Of a stretch of DNA of 12,305 nt, positions 11,931-12,305 are shown one piece after another; positions within the stretch are counted from its first letter, which is position 1; every line of letters starts with the position of its first letter. This DNA is from Thermoplasmata archaeon (GTDB lineage: Archaea; Thermoplasmatota; SW-10-69-26). Below the pieces are notes generated by a model. That model made no database searches, had not been told where the DNA came from, and saw nothing but the letters and a program-made list of their open reading frames with translations. The translations under genes and the position numbers were made by a program. The stretch spans positions 1 to 12,305 of the forward strand of contig PWVY01000066.1 of the NCBI GenBank assembly GCA_003561665.1. The letters are read 5' to 3'.

Positions 11931-12305
11931 TCACGTCCACCAAACATACACCCACATGTAACCCGCGGTCGCCCCCACATGCGCCAACACCGCCGGCACC
12001 ACCGAATCATACCTCTCCCGAAGCACCGCCCACACCAACCCCCCCACGAACACGCCCACCGTCAACAACAACGTCACCCACGCCTCCTCCACCAACCGGA
12101 ACACCGTGTACACATGGAAACTCGTGAAAAACACCGTCACCACCACGATCGCCCCCCACCGCGAAGCCACCCCCGACAACCGCTCAAACACGAACCCACG
12201 CCAATACAACTCCTCCGCCACACTATTGAACACGATCATGTACGCAAACAACGCCCAATCCGCCCCCGCCGGCACCCCCCACGCCCCCAACTGACCCCGA
12301 AGATC
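11931..12305 (-). CDS. CPBP-family intramembrane metalloprotease (N-terminus cut by window edge)
   Basis: The frame is open through the right edge, so about 124 C-terminal residues of a longer membrane protein are visible. The CPBP (CAAX protease and bacteriocin-processing, Abi) motifs are present: EELYWRGFVFERL, giving the EExxxR signature, then FFTSFHVYTVFR with its histidine, and LAHVGATAG with a further histidine in the last helix. These Glu and His residues form the metal-binding active site in the family. The position four residues after the last His, often Asn, is Thr here. Hydrophobic segments surround each motif. Substrate cannot be read from sequence. A TTG at 12290 is in frame but is unlikely to be the start, since family members are usually over 200 residues. 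Confidence 0.82.
   Translation of the reverse strand, partial: DLRGQLGAWGVPAGADWALFAYMIVFNSVAEELYWRGFVFERLSGVASRWGAIVVVTVFFTSFHVYTVFRLVEEAWVTLLLTVGVFVGGLVWAVLRERYDSVVPAVLAHVGATAGYMWVYVWWT

Noticed and set aside
11131..11961. Open + strand frame of 276 codons across the iscU end and the methyltransferase-like gene
   Set aside because: The product is almost entirely Arg, His, Pro and Gln, as expected from out-of-frame C-rich DNA. It crosses two better-supported genes.
1..12305. CRISPR array, insertion sequence, prophage or tRNA-linked island
   Set aside because: I found no regularly spaced repeats, transposase or integrase motifs, phage genes or tRNA on either strand.

Overview
The window is archaeal. 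It carries a conserved archaeal translation cluster on the + strand: eL42, eS27, the alpha subunit of aIF2, Nop10 and a PAC2-family proteasome chaperone. TATA-like boxes also sit about 22-29 bases upstream of many start codons, the geometry expected for leaderless archaeal mRNAs. Proteins are acidic, the DNA is GC-rich, and GTG and TTG starts appear. I lean towards a euryarchaeal or Thermoplasmatota-type lineage, but no rRNA is present to settle this.

Layout. At 1-2127 (minus), thioredoxin reductase is followed, with an ATGA stop/start overlap, by a secreted PQQ-type beta-propeller protein that runs off the left edge. At 2224-3170 (minus) are a small acidic protein and a four-helix membrane protein. 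At 3330-5560 (+) is the translation and proteasome-chaperone cluster. The 58-codon nop10 gene lies between the aIF2-alpha and PAC2 genes. At 5652-6218 (+) is an Hsp20 chaperone under its own promoter, facing a small helical protein (6221-6427, minus). At 6503-7720 (minus) is a large secreted lipoprotein of unknown function. At 7875-8135 (+) is an 86-residue protein. At 8248-9865 (minus) are fixC and fixX, which together make an ETF:quinone oxidoreductase. At 9941-10807 (minus) are a small membrane protein and nicotinamidase. At 10931-11356 (+) is an IscU/SufU-type Fe-S scaffold, overlapping tail to tail with a methyltransferase-like gene. A CPBP-family membrane protease runs off the right edge.

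Functional themes. The cluster links translation initiation, ribosome and rRNA maturation, and proteasome assembly. Redox and energy genes (trxB, fixC/fixX, a nicotinamidase feeding NAD salvage, an Fe-S scaffold) are scattered over separate transcription units and do not form one operon. Envelope-directed proteins are frequent: the PQQ propeller, the lipoprotein, two small membrane proteins and the CPBP protease.

I do not see a clear new multi-gene system. The most interesting signals are non-coding: an inverted repeat bracketing the iscU TATA box, a three-part AACGGTT/AACCGT array, a 10-bp inverted repeat beside the trxB promoter, and domains of strong G/C skew that follow the DNA strand instead of gene direction. 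I saw no tRNA, rRNA, CRISPR array or insertion sequence. No gene-free stretch exceeds 300 bases; the longest are about 120-160 bases and hold promoters or hairpins.
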